Source: Nevskia sp.
GTDB taxonomy: Bacteria; Pseudomonadota; Gammaproteobacteria; Nevskiales; Nevskiaceae
Direction: 5' to 3'
Length of the DNA stretch: 37,041 nucleotides
Assembly (NCBI GenBank): GCA_016779605.1
Contig: JADHNH010000026.1
Location: forward strand, 1-37,041
The position numbers and the translations under genes are program-made. Of the stretch, positions 1 to 8,044 are shown piece after piece. Numbering within the stretch: the first letter of the stretch is position 1; every line of letters starts with the position of its first letter. The notes under the pieces were generated by a model that did not search any database, was not told where the DNA came from, and was given only the letters and a program-made list of their open reading frames with translations.

Positions 1-10
1 GGAACGCCCT

Positions 11-32
11 GCCCGGCCATCCGTGGCCGGGC
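11..32. repeat. GC-rich hairpin at the window edge
   Basis: A 9-base perfect inverted repeat (11-19 pairs with 24-32, loop 20-23). The flanking gaacgc/gcgttc (2-7 and 31-36) is also complementary. It has no T-tract on either strand. It may be the terminator of a gene beyond the left edge, which cannot be checked here. Confidence 0.45.
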
Positions 33-36
33 GTTC

Positions 37-75
37 GGGTCTGGAGGAGTGACATTGAGTCACTCCTCCAGACCC
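37..75 (-). terminator. Perfect 17-bp hairpin after the glycosyltransferase gene
   Basis: Bases 37-53 are the exact reverse complement of 59-75, with a 5-base loop (attga). The repeat abuts the glycosyltransferase stop codon (78-76). The position suits a transcript end or 3' stabiliser, but the T-tract of an intrinsic terminator is missing. The function is inferred from position only. Confidence 0.5.
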
Positions 76-924
76 TCACCCCTCGCGCTTGTAGGTCAGC
101 GCGGTGATCTGCTCGGAAATCAGCCCGATCAGGAACACGATCACCGCGGCGCTGAACAGCAGCAGGCTCATGTTGGTGAAGCGGTGGATGGTCGCGAACG
201 TGTAGGCGTAATAGCCCAGGCCCAGCGTGAAGAAGGCCAGGCTGGCCGGCACGAACAGCTTCACCGGCGAATACAGCGTGGCGATCTTGAAGATGATCAG
301 CAGGAAGCGCAGGCCATCGCGCAGCGGGCGGATATGGCTCTTGCCGATCCGCGCGGCCACCGGCACCGGCTGGTAGGCCACCGCATAGGCGCTGCGGAAA
401 AACGCCATCGTCACGGTGGTGGGATAGGAAAAGCCGTTCGGCATCAGGTAGAGGAACTCGCGGAACTTCTCGGCGCGCACGGCGCGGAAGCCGGACGTGA
501 GATCCTGCACCTGGAAGCCCGTCATCCAGCTGGCGATGCGGTTGTACAGCGTATTGGCCAGCCCGCGGCCCATGCCGGCCTGGCCCGACCAGGAACGGCT
601 GCCCACCACCATGTCGAAGCCCGCTGACAGCCGCTCCAGCAGGCGCTGGATGTCCTCCGGCGCATGCTGGCCGTCGGCATCCATGAACACCAGGATCTCG
701 CCGCCGGCGGCGCGCGCGCCGCGCTTGATCGCCGCGCCGTTGCCCATCGAGTAGGGCGACGACAGGCACTTGACGCCTGATTCGGCGCACAGCTCCCGGG
801 TGGCGTCGGTTGAGCCGTCGTCGACCACGATGATTTCGGCGGCTGGCTGGCAGCTGCGCAGCTTGGGCAGCAGGCCGCGCAATGCGGCGGCTTCGTTCTT
901 TGCCGGCAGTATGATGCTGATCAA
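76..924 (-). CDS. Family 2 glycosyltransferase with two C-terminal membrane segments
   Basis: 282 residues. The N-terminus is a GT-A fold of the dolichyl-phosphate mannose synthase type. It opens with the strand-plus-PAKNEA signature, has a VVDDGSTD nucleotide-binding segment near residue 33, and the metal-binding D82-A-D84. Two hydrophobic segments, about 222-244 and 252-274, anchor the C-terminus, as in enzymes that charge polyprenyl phosphate with a sugar. The start is a TTG codon at 924. It is chosen because the family motif begins at residue 2 and GAGGA lies 6 bases upstream. The gene is divergent from pilB. A role in surface-glycan or pilin glycosylation is possible from location, but neither sugar nor acceptor can be read from the sequence. 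The family assignment is firm; the substrate is unknown. Confidence 0.85.
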   Translation of the reverse strand: MISIILPAKNEAAALRGLLPKLRSCQPAAEIIVVDDGSTDATRELCAESGVKCLSSPYSMGNGAAIKRGARAAGGEILVFMDADGQHAPEDIQRLLERLSAGFDMVVGSRSWSGQAGMGRGLANTLYNRIASWMTGFQVQDLTSGFRAVRAEKFREFLYLMPNGFSYPTTVTMAFFRSAYAVAYQPVPVAARIGKSHIRPLRDGLRFLLIIFKIATLYSPVKLFVPASLAFFTLGLGYYAYTFATIHRFTNMSLLLFSAAVIVFLIGLISEQITALTYKREG

Positions 925-1164
925 CGCAAGTCCTCGACAGCGGCGGGGGCGGCGCGGCCACGTGGCGGGCGTCGCGCCGGCACAGTGTATTGAAGATGGG
1001 CCGCCGCGGCGAAGCCCGCCGGACGGCGGCGCGCCGTCGCCTGTCCGGCGCCGCCGGCCCTCAAGTCAGGCGGCGGCCGCGCCGCTAGCCTGCTTCGCCG
1101 GGCCCGGCACCGCCGGTTCGGGTGCCCCCCGCAGCGCATCGGCGCGGCCCGCGCGTTGCCGCTG

Positions 1165-1199
1165 GCGCCGGCGGCGGCGGCCAAATCCGCCGCCGGCGC
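1165..1199. repeat. 13-bp perfect inverted repeat upstream of the pilB promoter
   Basis: 1165-1177 and 1187-1199 are exact reverse complements around a 9-base loop. It would form a very stable GC stem. It ends about 30 bases before the pilB promoter elements and lacks a T-tract. It may insulate the divergent promoters; the role is unproven. Confidence 0.5.
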
Positions 1200-1228
1200 G
1201 GGGGCGGGCCGCGGGAAGGTAAAAAAAA

Positions 1229-1257
1229 TTGACGGGATTCGTATCTAAGTTTATGTT
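1229..1257 (+). promoter_or_regulatory. Candidate sigma-70 promoter of the pilB operon
   Basis: TTGACG at 1229-1234 (5 of 6 against TTGACA), a 17-base spacer, and TATGTT at 1252-1257 (4 of 6 against TATAAT), just after an A8 tract. Transcription would begin near 1264, upstream of the chosen pilB start. Confidence 0.45.
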
Positions 1258-1262
1258 TTAAT

Positions 1263-1278
1263 TTGGCAAACTTTTGGC
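1263..1278 (+). promoter_or_regulatory. Candidate sigma-54 (RpoN) promoter of pilB
   Basis: The sequence has the -24 GG (1265-1266) and -12 GC (1277-1278) exactly 10 bases apart, within TTGGCA and TGGC. Consensus is TTGGCACG-N4-TTGC. The predicted transcript start is about 1290, which leaves a leader of roughly 28 bases holding GGAG at 1301-1304. PilS/PilR-RpoN control of type IV pilin genes is established in other gammaproteobacteria. Use of this site is inferred. Confidence 0.5.
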
Positions 1279-1317
1279 GCCTTGGCGTCCGATCCGCACT
1301 GGAGCCGTATACCGCTC

Positions 1318-3048
1318 GTGGCAATCAGTCCCACCACCACCATTTCGGCAACGCCCTTGAGCGGCCTGGTGCGCCGCCTGGTCGGCGACCAGTTGCTGAC
1401 CGAAGAGCAGGCCCGCGACGTGCTCGGCAAGGCGCAGCGAGGCGGCAAGCCGCTGGTGACGCAGCTGGTGGACGACAAGCTGATCGGTGCCGCAAGGCTC
1501 GCCGAGATCGCCAGCGCCGAGTTCGGCACGCCGCTGCTGGACTTGAACTCGGTCGAGCCGGATTCCAATTCGTTCAAGGAGATCAGCGAAAAGCTGATCC
1601 GCGCGCAGCACGCCATCCCGCTGTACAAGCGCGGCCGCAAGCTTTACGTCGCGGTGTCGGACCCGACCAACCTGCAGGCGCTCGACGAATTCAAGTTCGC
1701 CAGCGGCATGGTCACCGAGCCGATCCTGGTGGAGGAGGACAAGCTCGCCAAGGCGATCGAAAGCGCCGCCAGCGCCATGCAGTCGGCCACGCTCAACGTC
1801 GGCGACGTCGAGCTGGAGAATCTCGAAGTCACCGGCGGCGACGAGGAGGTGGGCGGCGAGGCGGTCACGTCGGACGAGGAAGACGCGCCGATCATCCGCT
1901 ACGTCAACAAGGTGATGCTCGACGCCATCAACCGCGGCGCTTCCGACATCCACTTCGAGCCGTACGAGAAGAAATACCGCGTCCGCTACCGCATGGACGG
2001 CGAGCTCAAGGAAATGAACGCGCCGCCGGTGCAGATGGGCGGCCGCCTGGCGGCCCGCCTGAAAGTGATGGCGCGGCTGGACCTGGCGGAGCGCCGCATC
2101 CCGCAGGACGGCCGCATCAAGCTGAAGCTGTCGGCCAACAAATCGATCGATTTCCGCGTCAGCACCTGTCCCACCATGTGGGGCGAAAAGATCGTGATGC
2201 GTATCCTCGACGCCTCCGCCGCCATGCTCGGCATCGACTCGCTCGGCTACGAGCCCGAGCAGAAAGAACTGTACATGAAGGCGCTGGGGCGGCCGCAAGG
2301 CATGATCCTGGTGACCGGTCCCACCGGCTCGGGCAAGACCGTGTCGCTGTACACCGGCCTGAACATCCTCAACACCGAGGATGTGAACATCTCCACCGCC
2401 GAGGATCCCTGCGAAATCAACCTGCCGGGGATCAACCAGGTCAACGTCAATCCCAAGGTCGGCCTGACCTTCGCCGCCGCCCTGAAAGCCTTCCTGCGCC
2501 AGGATCCGGACGTCATCATGGTCGGCGAAATCCGCGACCTGGAGACCGCCGAAATCGCGGTCAAGGCGGCGCAGACCGGACACCTGGTGCTGTCCACCCT
2601 GCACACCAACGACGCCCCGCAGACCCTGACCCGCCTGCTCAACATGGGCGTGCCGGCCTACAACGTCGCATCCTGCGTGACCCTGATCATCGCCCAGCGC
2701 CTGGCCCGCCGGCTGTGCAAGTTCTGCAAGATGGTCGACGACGTGCCCAGGGACGAGCTGCTGCGCGAAGGTTTCACCGAGGAAGACATCGCCAGGCCCG
2801 GCTTCGTCATCTACAAGGCGCGCGGCTGCGACCAGTGCAACGAGGGCTACAAGGGGCGCACCGGCATCTACCAGGTGATGCCGGTCAGCGACACCATTGC
2901 GCGCATCATCATGGAGGACGGCAACGCCATCATGATCGCCGACCAGGCCCGCAAGGAAGGCATCTCGGACCTGCGCCAGTCGGCGCTCAAGAAGGTGCGC
3001 GACGGCCTGCTGGACCTGACCGAGGCCAACCGTGTCACGGTCGACTAG
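1318..3048 (+). CDS. pilB: Type IV pilus assembly ATPase PilB
   Basis: 576 residues. This is the hexameric cytoplasmic ATPase that powers pilus extension. An N-terminal MshEN-type domain (about 1-150) precedes the core. Walker A GPTGSGKT is at residues 334-341, an Asp box follows, Walker B (VIMVGEIRD) is near 398, and the His box (TLHTN) comes after it. Cysteines C467, C470, C504 and C507 form the zinc site typical of PilB/GspE and absent from the retraction ATPase PilT. The GTG at 1318 is chosen over an in-frame TTG at 1282, because the TTG has no ribosome site and overlaps the sigma-54-like promoter, whose start site would lie downstream of it. GGAG at 1301 is rather far (13 bases), so the exact start remains open. 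It leads the pilBCD-coaE-zapD-yacG series. Confidence 0.95.
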   Translation: MAISPTTTISATPLSGLVRRLVGDQLLTEEQARDVLGKAQRGGKPLVTQLVDDKLIGAARLAEIASAEFGTPLLDLNSVEPDSNSFKEISEKLIRAQHAIPLYKRGRKLYVAVSDPTNLQALDEFKFASGMVTEPILVEEDKLAKAIESAASAMQSATLNVGDVELENLEVTGGDEEVGGEAVTSDEEDAPIIRYVNKVMLDAINRGASDIHFEPYEKKYRVRYRMDGELKEMNAPPVQMGGRLAARLKVMARLDLAERRIPQDGRIKLKLSANKSIDFRVSTCPTMWGEKIVMRILDASAAMLGIDSLGYEPEQKELYMKALGRPQGMILVTGPTGSGKTVSLYTGLNILNTEDVNISTAEDPCEINLPGINQVNVNPKVGLTFAAALKAFLRQDPDVIMVGEIRDLETAEIAVKAAQTGHLVLSTLHTNDAPQTLTRLLNMGVPAYNVASCVTLIIAQRLARRLCKFCKMVDDVPRDELLREGFTEEDIARPGFVIYKARGCDQCNEGYKGRTGIYQVMPVSDTIARIIMEDGNAIMIADQARKEGISDLRQSALKKVRDGLLDLTEANRVTVD

Positions 3049-3163
3049 CAATCGGCCGCTGCGCGGGCGGCAGCGCCCGGTTGGTGCGCCGGGTTCTGGA
3101 CTAAACCGGCTTTCGCAGGCAATCTTGCTCGGCTCGCGCATCAACCGCGGCTAGGGGGCGGCA

Positions 3164-4384
3164 ATGGCGGCATCGACAGCGGTCAAGGACTTCACTTACA
3201 GCTGGGAGGGCGTGGACCGCAAGGGCACGCGCATCAAGGGCACCACCGACGGGCCCAGCGAAAGCTACATCAAGATCCAGCTGCGCAAGCAGGGCATCAA
3301 CCCGATCCGGGTGAGCAAGCAGTCGGCGCTGTTCCGCAAGCGCAAGAAATCGATCAAGCCGCAGGACGTCGCCATCTTCAGCCGCCAGCTCGCCACCATG
3401 ATGGCGGCCGGCGTGCCGCTGGTGCAGGCGCTGGAAATCGTCGGCCGCGGCCACGCCAACCCGAGCATGGGCGAGATGATCCTGGGCATCAAGAGCAGCA
3501 TCGAGGGCGGCTCCTCGCTGGCGGAGAGCCTCGGCCAGTACCCGCGGCATTTCGACGACCTGTTCGTCAACCTGGTGGATGCCGGCGAGCGCTCCGGCGC
3601 GCTGGAAACCCTGCTGGACAAGATCGCCACCTACAAGGAAAAGACCGAGTCGCTGAAGAAAAAGGTCAAGAAAGCGCTGACCTATCCGGCCGCGGTGCTG
3701 GCGGTGGCTTTCATCGTCACCGGCATCCTGCTGTACTTCGTGATCCCGCAGTTCGCCTCCCTGTTCCAGGGTTTCGGCGCGGACCTGCCCGGCTTCACCA
3801 AGGCGATCATCTCGCTGTCCAACTACGTTCAGCACCGCGGCATCTTCATCGTCGGCGCGATCATCGCGGGGTTTTTCGCGCTGCGCGAGCTGCACATCCG
3901 CTCGCCGCAATTCCGCCGGCTGGTGGACCGGGTGATGCTGAAGATCCCGGTGATCGGCGACATCATGTACAAGTCGGCGGTGGCCCGGTTCGCGCGCACG
4001 CTGTCGACCATGTTCTCGGCCGGCGTGCCGCTGGTGGAGGCGATGGAATCGGTCGCCAAGGCGGCCGGCAACATCATCTTCACCGAGGCGATCATGCAGA
4101 TGCGCGACCAGGTCGCCACCGGCACGCAGCTGCAGCTGTCCATGCAGCAGACCGCGCTGTTCCCGCCGATGGCGGTGCAGATGGTGGCGATCGGCGAGGA
4201 GTCCGGCTCGCTGGACCACATGTGCGCCAAGGTGGCCGACTTCTACGAGGAAGAGGTCGACGTCATGGTCGACAACCTCACCAGCCTGCTGGAGCCGATG
4301 ATCATGGTGATCCTGGGCGGCCTGGTCGGCAGCCTGGTGGTGGCCATGTACCTGCCGATCTTCAAGCTCGGCCAGGCGATCTGA
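3164..4384 (+). CDS. pilC: Type IV pilus inner-membrane platform protein PilC
   Basis: 406 residues, the usual length. Two T2SSF domains (about 70-195 and 270-395) each contain the family pattern around a membrane segment. The first copy has the AGERSGALE turn and the second has GEESGSLD. Hydrophobic segments lie near 171-193, 226-240 and 373-400. PilC is the polytopic platform on which PilB and PilT act to add or remove pilins. The ATG at 3164 follows a purine-rich GGGGG site about 7 bases upstream. The 115 bases separating it from pilB contain no pilin gene or recognisable signal. Confidence 0.95.
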   Translation: MAASTAVKDFTYSWEGVDRKGTRIKGTTDGPSESYIKIQLRKQGINPIRVSKQSALFRKRKKSIKPQDVAIFSRQLATMMAAGVPLVQALEIVGRGHANPSMGEMILGIKSSIEGGSSLAESLGQYPRHFDDLFVNLVDAGERSGALETLLDKIATYKEKTESLKKKVKKALTYPAAVLAVAFIVTGILLYFVIPQFASLFQGFGADLPGFTKAIISLSNYVQHRGIFIVGAIIAGFFALRELHIRSPQFRRLVDRVMLKIPVIGDIMYKSAVARFARTLSTMFSAGVPLVEAMESVAKAAGNIIFTEAIMQMRDQVATGTQLQLSMQQTALFPPMAVQMVAIGEESGSLDHMCAKVADFYEEEVDVMVDNLTSLLEPMIMVILGGLVGSLVVAMYLPIFKLGQAI

Positions 4385-4430
4385 GGCGGGATCGTATCCG
4401 CACACGCAAGCGGCTCGCGCCGGGCTCCGC

Positions 4431-5285
4431 ATGATCCTGACCGAGGCGCTGCGCGCCAGCCCGGCGCTGCTCGTCGCCGCCTGCGGCCTGCTGGGGCTGA
4501 TCGTCGGCAGCTTCCTGAACGTGGTCAGCCTGCGCCTGCCGCGCATGCTGCACGCGCAGGCCGAGTGCGAGTGCCGCGAGATCCTGGCGCTGCCGCCGGA
4601 GCCGCCGGAGCCGCCGGCCAGGCTGAGCCTGCTCTACCCCCCCTCCACCTGCCCGGCCTGCGGCAGCCGCATCAAGCCCTGGCACAACGTGCCGGTACTC
4701 GGCTGGCTGTGGCTGCGCGGACGCTGCGCCGCCTGCCGCGCGCCGATCTCGCTGCAGTATCCGGCGGTGGAGCTCGCCGCCGGGCTGGCCGGCGCGGTCT
4801 GCGCCTGGCGCTTCGGCTTCGGCCTGCAGCTGGCCGCCGCGCTGCCGCTGAGCTGGGCGCTGCTGGCGCTGGCCGTCATCGACGTGCGCGAGCAGCTGCT
4901 GCCCGACGACATCACCCTGCCGCTGGTCTGGGCGGGCCTGGCGTTGAGCTGCCTGGGAGTATTCGCCGCCGATCCGCCCGCCAGCATCGCCGGCGCGCTG
5001 GCGGGCTACCTGAGCCTGTGGTCCATCTACCACGCCTTTCGCCTGCTGACCGGCAAGAAGGGCATGGGTTACGGCGACTTCAAGCTGCTGATGGCACTGG
5101 GCGCCTGGCTCGGCATCCGCGCCCTGCCGGCCGTCGTGCTGCTGTCCTCGGCGGCCGGGGCCGTCGTCGGCATCGGCCTGATCCTGCTGCGCGGGCACGG
5201 CCGTGATACGCCGATTCCGTTCGGCCCGTTCCTGGCCGGCGCCGGCTGGCTCACCCTGGTGGCGGGCAAGGCACTGATCCTATGA
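4431..5285 (+). CDS. pilD: Prepilin peptidase / N-methyltransferase PilD
   Basis: 284 residues. This is a bifunctional A24 aspartic protease that removes the leader from type IV prepilins and type II pseudopilins and methylates the new N-terminus. The N-terminal methylase domain has the four-cysteine zinc site C74-x2-C77 and C99-x2-C102. The peptidase aspartates are D151 (VIDVREQLLPD) and D216 (GYGDFK), close to the positions known for Pseudomonas PilD. About eight hydrophobic segments are visible. A short run of repeated Pro-Glu-Pro residues (about 55-63) sits in the loop before the zinc site. No good ribosome site precedes the ATG. The stop overlaps the coaE start (ATGA). Confidence 0.95.
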   Translation: MILTEALRASPALLVAACGLLGLIVGSFLNVVSLRLPRMLHAQAECECREILALPPEPPEPPARLSLLYPPSTCPACGSRIKPWHNVPVLGWLWLRGRCAACRAPISLQYPAVELAAGLAGAVCAWRFGFGLQLAAALPLSWALLALAVIDVREQLLPDDITLPLVWAGLALSCLGVFAADPPASIAGALAGYLSLWSIYHAFRLLTGKKGMGYGDFKLLMALGAWLGIRALPAVVLLSSAAGAVVGIGLILLRGHGRDTPIPFGPFLAGAGWLTLVAGKALIL

Positions 5286-5899
5286 GCCGACCGTTTACCG
5301 TGGGCCTGACCGGCGGCATTGCCAGCGGCAAGACCACCGCGGCCAACCTGTTCATCGAGCTGGGCGTTCCGCTGCTCGATGCCGACGACGTCTCGCGTGC
5401 GGTGGTCGCACCGCCGTCGCCGGCGCTGGCCGCGATCGCCGAGCGCTTCGGCGCCGGGTTCATCCTGGCCGACGGCACCCTGGACCGCCGCCGCCTGCGC
5501 GAGCACGTGTTCGCCGATCCGGCGGCGCTGCGCGCACTGGAAGCGATCACGCACCCGCTGATCCGCGCGCACATCCGCGCCTGGCGCGATGCCCAGTCGC
5601 AGCCCTACTGCATCCTGTCGGCGGCGATCCTGGTCGAGTCGAGCATGCACAGCATGGTCGACCGCATCCTGGTGGTGGACGTAAGCCCGGCATGCCAGAT
5701 GGAGCGCCTGCTGTCGCGCGACGGCATCACGCAGGCGCTGGCCCTGCAGATGATCGCCGCGCAGGCCGCCCCGGAGCTGCGCCGCGCGCGCGCCGACGAC
5801 CTCGTCGACAACAGCGGCGACCGGCCCGCGCTCACCGCGCAGGTGCAGCGCCTGCACCGCCTTTACGTCGCCCTGGCCGCACGCAAGCCGGCCGGGTAA
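5282..5899 (+). CDS. coaE: Dephospho-CoA kinase
   Basis: 205 residues. CoaE phosphorylates the 3'-hydroxyl of dephospho-CoA, the last step of coenzyme A synthesis. A P-loop GGIASGKT lies at residues 11-18, followed by the DADDVSR segment that contacts the substrate and a lid region rich in arginine. The ATG overlaps the pilD stop by 4 bases, so translation is probably coupled. The pilD-coaE-yacG linkage is common in gammaproteobacteria and has no clear functional reason. Length and motifs are standard. Confidence 0.95.
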   Translation: MSRPFTVGLTGGIASGKTTAANLFIELGVPLLDADDVSRAVVAPPSPALAAIAERFGAGFILADGTLDRRRLREHVFADPAALRALEAITHPLIRAHIRAWRDAQSQPYCILSAAILVESSMHSMVDRILVVDVSPACQMERLLSRDGITQALALQMIAAQAAPELRRARADDLVDNSGDRPALTAQVQRLHRLYVALAARKPAG

Positions 5900-6008
5900 C
5901 CAGGCCCCGCCGCCAATCCGGTCGCGGTTTGCCCGGACCGGCAGCTCAGGCCACAATGCCCCGACCGAGTGCGGCGCGGCCGCATTTTCTCCAAACCGGC
6001 AAGATTCC

Positions 6009-6797
6009 ATGCAGCAGGCGGCGGAATGGATCGCTTTCGAGCATCCGCTCAGCGAGCGGATCCGCTTTTTGCTGCGCCTGGAATTCCTGTTCGCCGAGTT
6101 GCGCCACCACCGCGCCGACGCCTCGGTGTGGGGCCTGCGCGCCGGCGTCCACACCTTTCTCGACACGCTGTCGGTGATGGGGCGCACCGACATGCGCACC
6201 GAGCTGCTCAAGGAACTCGCCGACCAGCTGGCGGCGCTCGGGCGCCTGGCGCGGCGGCCCGAGGTGAACGCCGCGCGGCTGGCACAGGTGCAGGGCGAGA
6301 TCGGCAGCGCGATCGCCGGGCTGCAGGGAATGAGCAGCTCGCACCCGGCGATGATGCTGCGCGAGAACGAATTCCTGTTCGCCGTCCTCAACCGCAGTTC
6401 GATCCCCGGCGGCATCTGCGGCTTCGACCTGCCGGCCTATCACCGCTGGCTGGCGCGGCCGCACGACGAGGCCGAGCGCGACCTGGAGACCTGGAGCACG
6501 CGGCTGCGGCCGATCGAGCGGGCGATCGGCCTGTACCTGCAATTGCTGCGGGAAAGCAGCGAGCCGATCGAGCGGGTCGCCGAGGGCGGCATCTACCTGC
6601 ACGTGCCGCAGGCGCCTTGCCAGCTGGTGCGCGTGCTGCTGCCCGCCGAGGCCGACGTCTACCCCGAGATCAGCGCCGGCAAGCACCGCATCTCGATCCG
6701 CCTGATGCGCCTGGGCGACGTCAACACGCGCAACAACCAGGCCGGCGGCAGCATCGGCTTCCAGTTCCAGTGCTGCCACCTGGCGGGCCACGCCTGA
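6009..6797 (+). CDS. zapD: Cell division protein ZapD
   Basis: 262 residues, all-alpha then beta-rich, matching the ZapD (YacF, DUF1342) family. It starts with the typical HPLSERIRFLLRLE segment and continues through the LLRESSEP region to a C-terminal strand ending in FQFQCCHL. ZapD binds the C-terminal tail of FtsZ and bundles protofilaments at the division ring. Its partner FtsZ is encoded at 14935-16134, so both sit in one window. The ATG at 6009 has no clear Shine-Dalgarno sequence. The gap after coaE (109 bases) might hold a weak promoter. Its TGA shares one base with the yacG start. Confidence 0.93.
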   Translation: MQQAAEWIAFEHPLSERIRFLLRLEFLFAELRHHRADASVWGLRAGVHTFLDTLSVMGRTDMRTELLKELADQLAALGRLARRPEVNAARLAQVQGEIGSAIAGLQGMSSSHPAMMLRENEFLFAVLNRSSIPGGICGFDLPAYHRWLARPHDEAERDLETWSTRLRPIERAIGLYLQLLRESSEPIERVAEGGIYLHVPQAPCQLVRVLLPAEADVYPEISAGKHRISIRLMRLGDVNTRNNQAGGSIGFQFQCCHLAGHA

Positions 6798-6997
6798 TGC
6801 GCATCGCCCGCTGCCCGCGCTGCGGCGCCAGCACGCGGCTCGACGCCGGCAATCCGTGGCGGCCGTTCTGCGGCGAGCGCTGCAAGCTGATCGACCTCGG
6901 CGAGTGGTTCGGCGAGCGCTTCGGCATCCCGGCGGAAAGCCACGATCAGGAGGCCTCCACGCCGGACCAGGTGCCGTCGCCGTCACCACGCTCCTAG
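6797..6997 (+). CDS. yacG: DNA gyrase inhibitor YacG (small zinc protein)
   Basis: 66 residues. A compact zinc ribbon near the N-terminus has C-P-R-C-G, then F-C-G-E-R-C-K, giving the C-x2-C...C-x3-C ligand set of YacG. It is followed by the conserved IDLGEWF helix and a disordered acidic/Pro-Ser tail. E. coli YacG binds GyrB and inhibits its DNA binding. The start is fixed by the TGATG overlap with zapD. The gene converges on the Nudix-ThiE gene, with only 15 bases between stops. Confidence 0.93.
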   Translation: MRIARCPRCGASTRLDAGNPWRPFCGERCKLIDLGEWFGERFGIPAESHDQEASTPDQVPSPSPRS

Positions 6998-7012
6998 CCG
7001 CTGCGCCCGGCC

Positions 7013-7954
7013 TTAATCGCTGTTCCAATACGCGCGGATCCCGGCCACGCCCTGCGCGCGGTGCTCCAGCGCAGCGGCGAGCTGGCGCGGCCCGACGCCG
7101 CCCAGCGCATATACCGGGCGCGGGAAATCGGCGATCAGCTCGCCGAAACGCTCCCAGCCCAGCGGCGGCGACTGCGGGTGCGTGCCGGTGGGCAGCACCG
7201 GGCCCAGCACGGCAAAATCGGCGTTCACCATCAGCGCCTGGTCCAGGCTGTCGGCGGCATGCGCCGAGGCGGCGAACCACATCGACTGCGGCAGCGGCCG
7301 CGAGCGCCGCGCCATCAGGCTGCGCTCGGTGGCGTGCCAGCCGGCGGCGCCCAGCTCCACCGCCTGCCGCGGCTCCCGGTCCAGCATCAGGCCGATGCCG
7401 TGCCGTGCGGTGTGCGGCAGCAGGCGCCGGGCCAGCTCGGCGTAGGCCGCATCCTCCAGCACCGGCACGCGCAGCCGCAGCAGGCAGCCCGGCGGCAGCC
7501 TGGGCAGGCCCTCGCGCACCGAGCGCTCGCCGGCGTTGGGCGGCGTGAACACGTAGTGCTGCGGCAGCCGCAGCGCCCGCAGGATCGGCGCCACCGTGGG
7601 CAAGGCGTCCAGCGCCTGCACGGCGGTGGCGGTGGCCCAGGCCAGGGCCTGGCTTTCGCGCCCGTGCGGCTGGCCGTCGAAGCGGTCGATCAGCCAGGTG
7701 TCCAGCACCACGACGCGGTCGATGTATTCGTGACGGAAGCGGAGCAGCGGGTGCGCCGAGCGCACGTCCACGCCCAGTTCCTCGTGCAGCTCGCGGGTCA
7801 ACGCCTGCAGGGCGGTCTCGCCCGGCTCGATCTTGCCGCCTGGAAACTCCCATTTGCCGGCGGCCAGCTTGCCTTCCGGCCGCTGTGCGACCAGCACTTC
7901 GCCGGCGGCGTTGACCAGCACGCCGCAGGCGACGGGGATGACGACGCGGGGCAG
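7013..7954 (-). CDS. mutT: Nudix hydrolase (MutT-like) fused to a thiamine-phosphate-synthase-like domain
   Basis: 313 residues if started at a CTG codon (7954). The N-terminal Nudix domain carries a complete box, G40-x5-E46-x7-REL-x-EE-x-GV, and resembles 8-oxo-dGTP diphosphatase. The C-terminal half (about 140-313) is ThiE-like, with HGIGLM, a VLGPVLPTGTHP phosphate loop and a YALGG strand. This Nudix-ThiE fusion is common in gammaproteobacteria. Start choice: no ATG, GTG or TTG lies in frame upstream of the GTG at 7921, and that GTG would remove most of the first beta strand (VVIPVACGV). The CTG at 7954 restores an N-terminus like E. coli MutT and has AAAGG four bases upstream. A sequencing error is an alternative. 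Whether the ThiE part makes thiamine phosphate is uncertain; in such fusions it is often regarded as accessory. Confidence 0.85.
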   Translation of the reverse strand: MPRVVIPVACGVLVNAAGEVLVAQRPEGKLAAGKWEFPGGKIEPGETALQALTRELHEELGVDVRSAHPLLRFRHEYIDRVVVLDTWLIDRFDGQPHGRESQALAWATATAVQALDALPTVAPILRALRLPQHYVFTPPNAGERSVREGLPRLPPGCLLRLRVPVLEDAAYAELARRLLPHTARHGIGLMLDREPRQAVELGAAGWHATERSLMARRSRPLPQSMWFAASAHAADSLDQALMVNADFAVLGPVLPTGTHPQSPPLGWERFGELIADFPRPVYALGGVGPRQLAAALEHRAQGVAGIRAYWNSD

Positions 7955-8044
7955 GCGACCTTTCAGATGGTTGAACCTCGACAGCCGGTGTCCGCATAAC
8001 CCCGGGAGCCTCGTTGCGCGTAGCGGCGTCCCCGGCCGATGCCT

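Larger units (their letters stand above)
925..1317. other. Intergenic region between the glycosyltransferase gene and pilB
   Basis: About 390 bases with no credible gene. The left three quarters are extremely GC-rich and full of short palindromes, for example gccggac at 1017-1023 against gtccggc at 1041-1047. From about 1220 the composition switches abruptly to AT-rich (an A8 run at 1221-1228), which marks the pilB promoter. No pilin gene is present here or between pilB and pilC, where xanthomonads often carry one. Confidence 0.7.

Noticed and set aside
1282-1317. In-frame TTG at 1282 as the pilB start
   Set aside because: It has no ribosome site and would place the start upstream of the sigma-54 transcript start. 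The added residues are not PilB-like.
1258-3144. Long open frames antisense to pilB (also over pilC, zapD, secA, hisG-hisD and the mur genes)
   Set aside because: High GC content removes stops from antisense frames. Their products are Arg/Ala/His-rich, match no family, and lie over genes with complete motifs.
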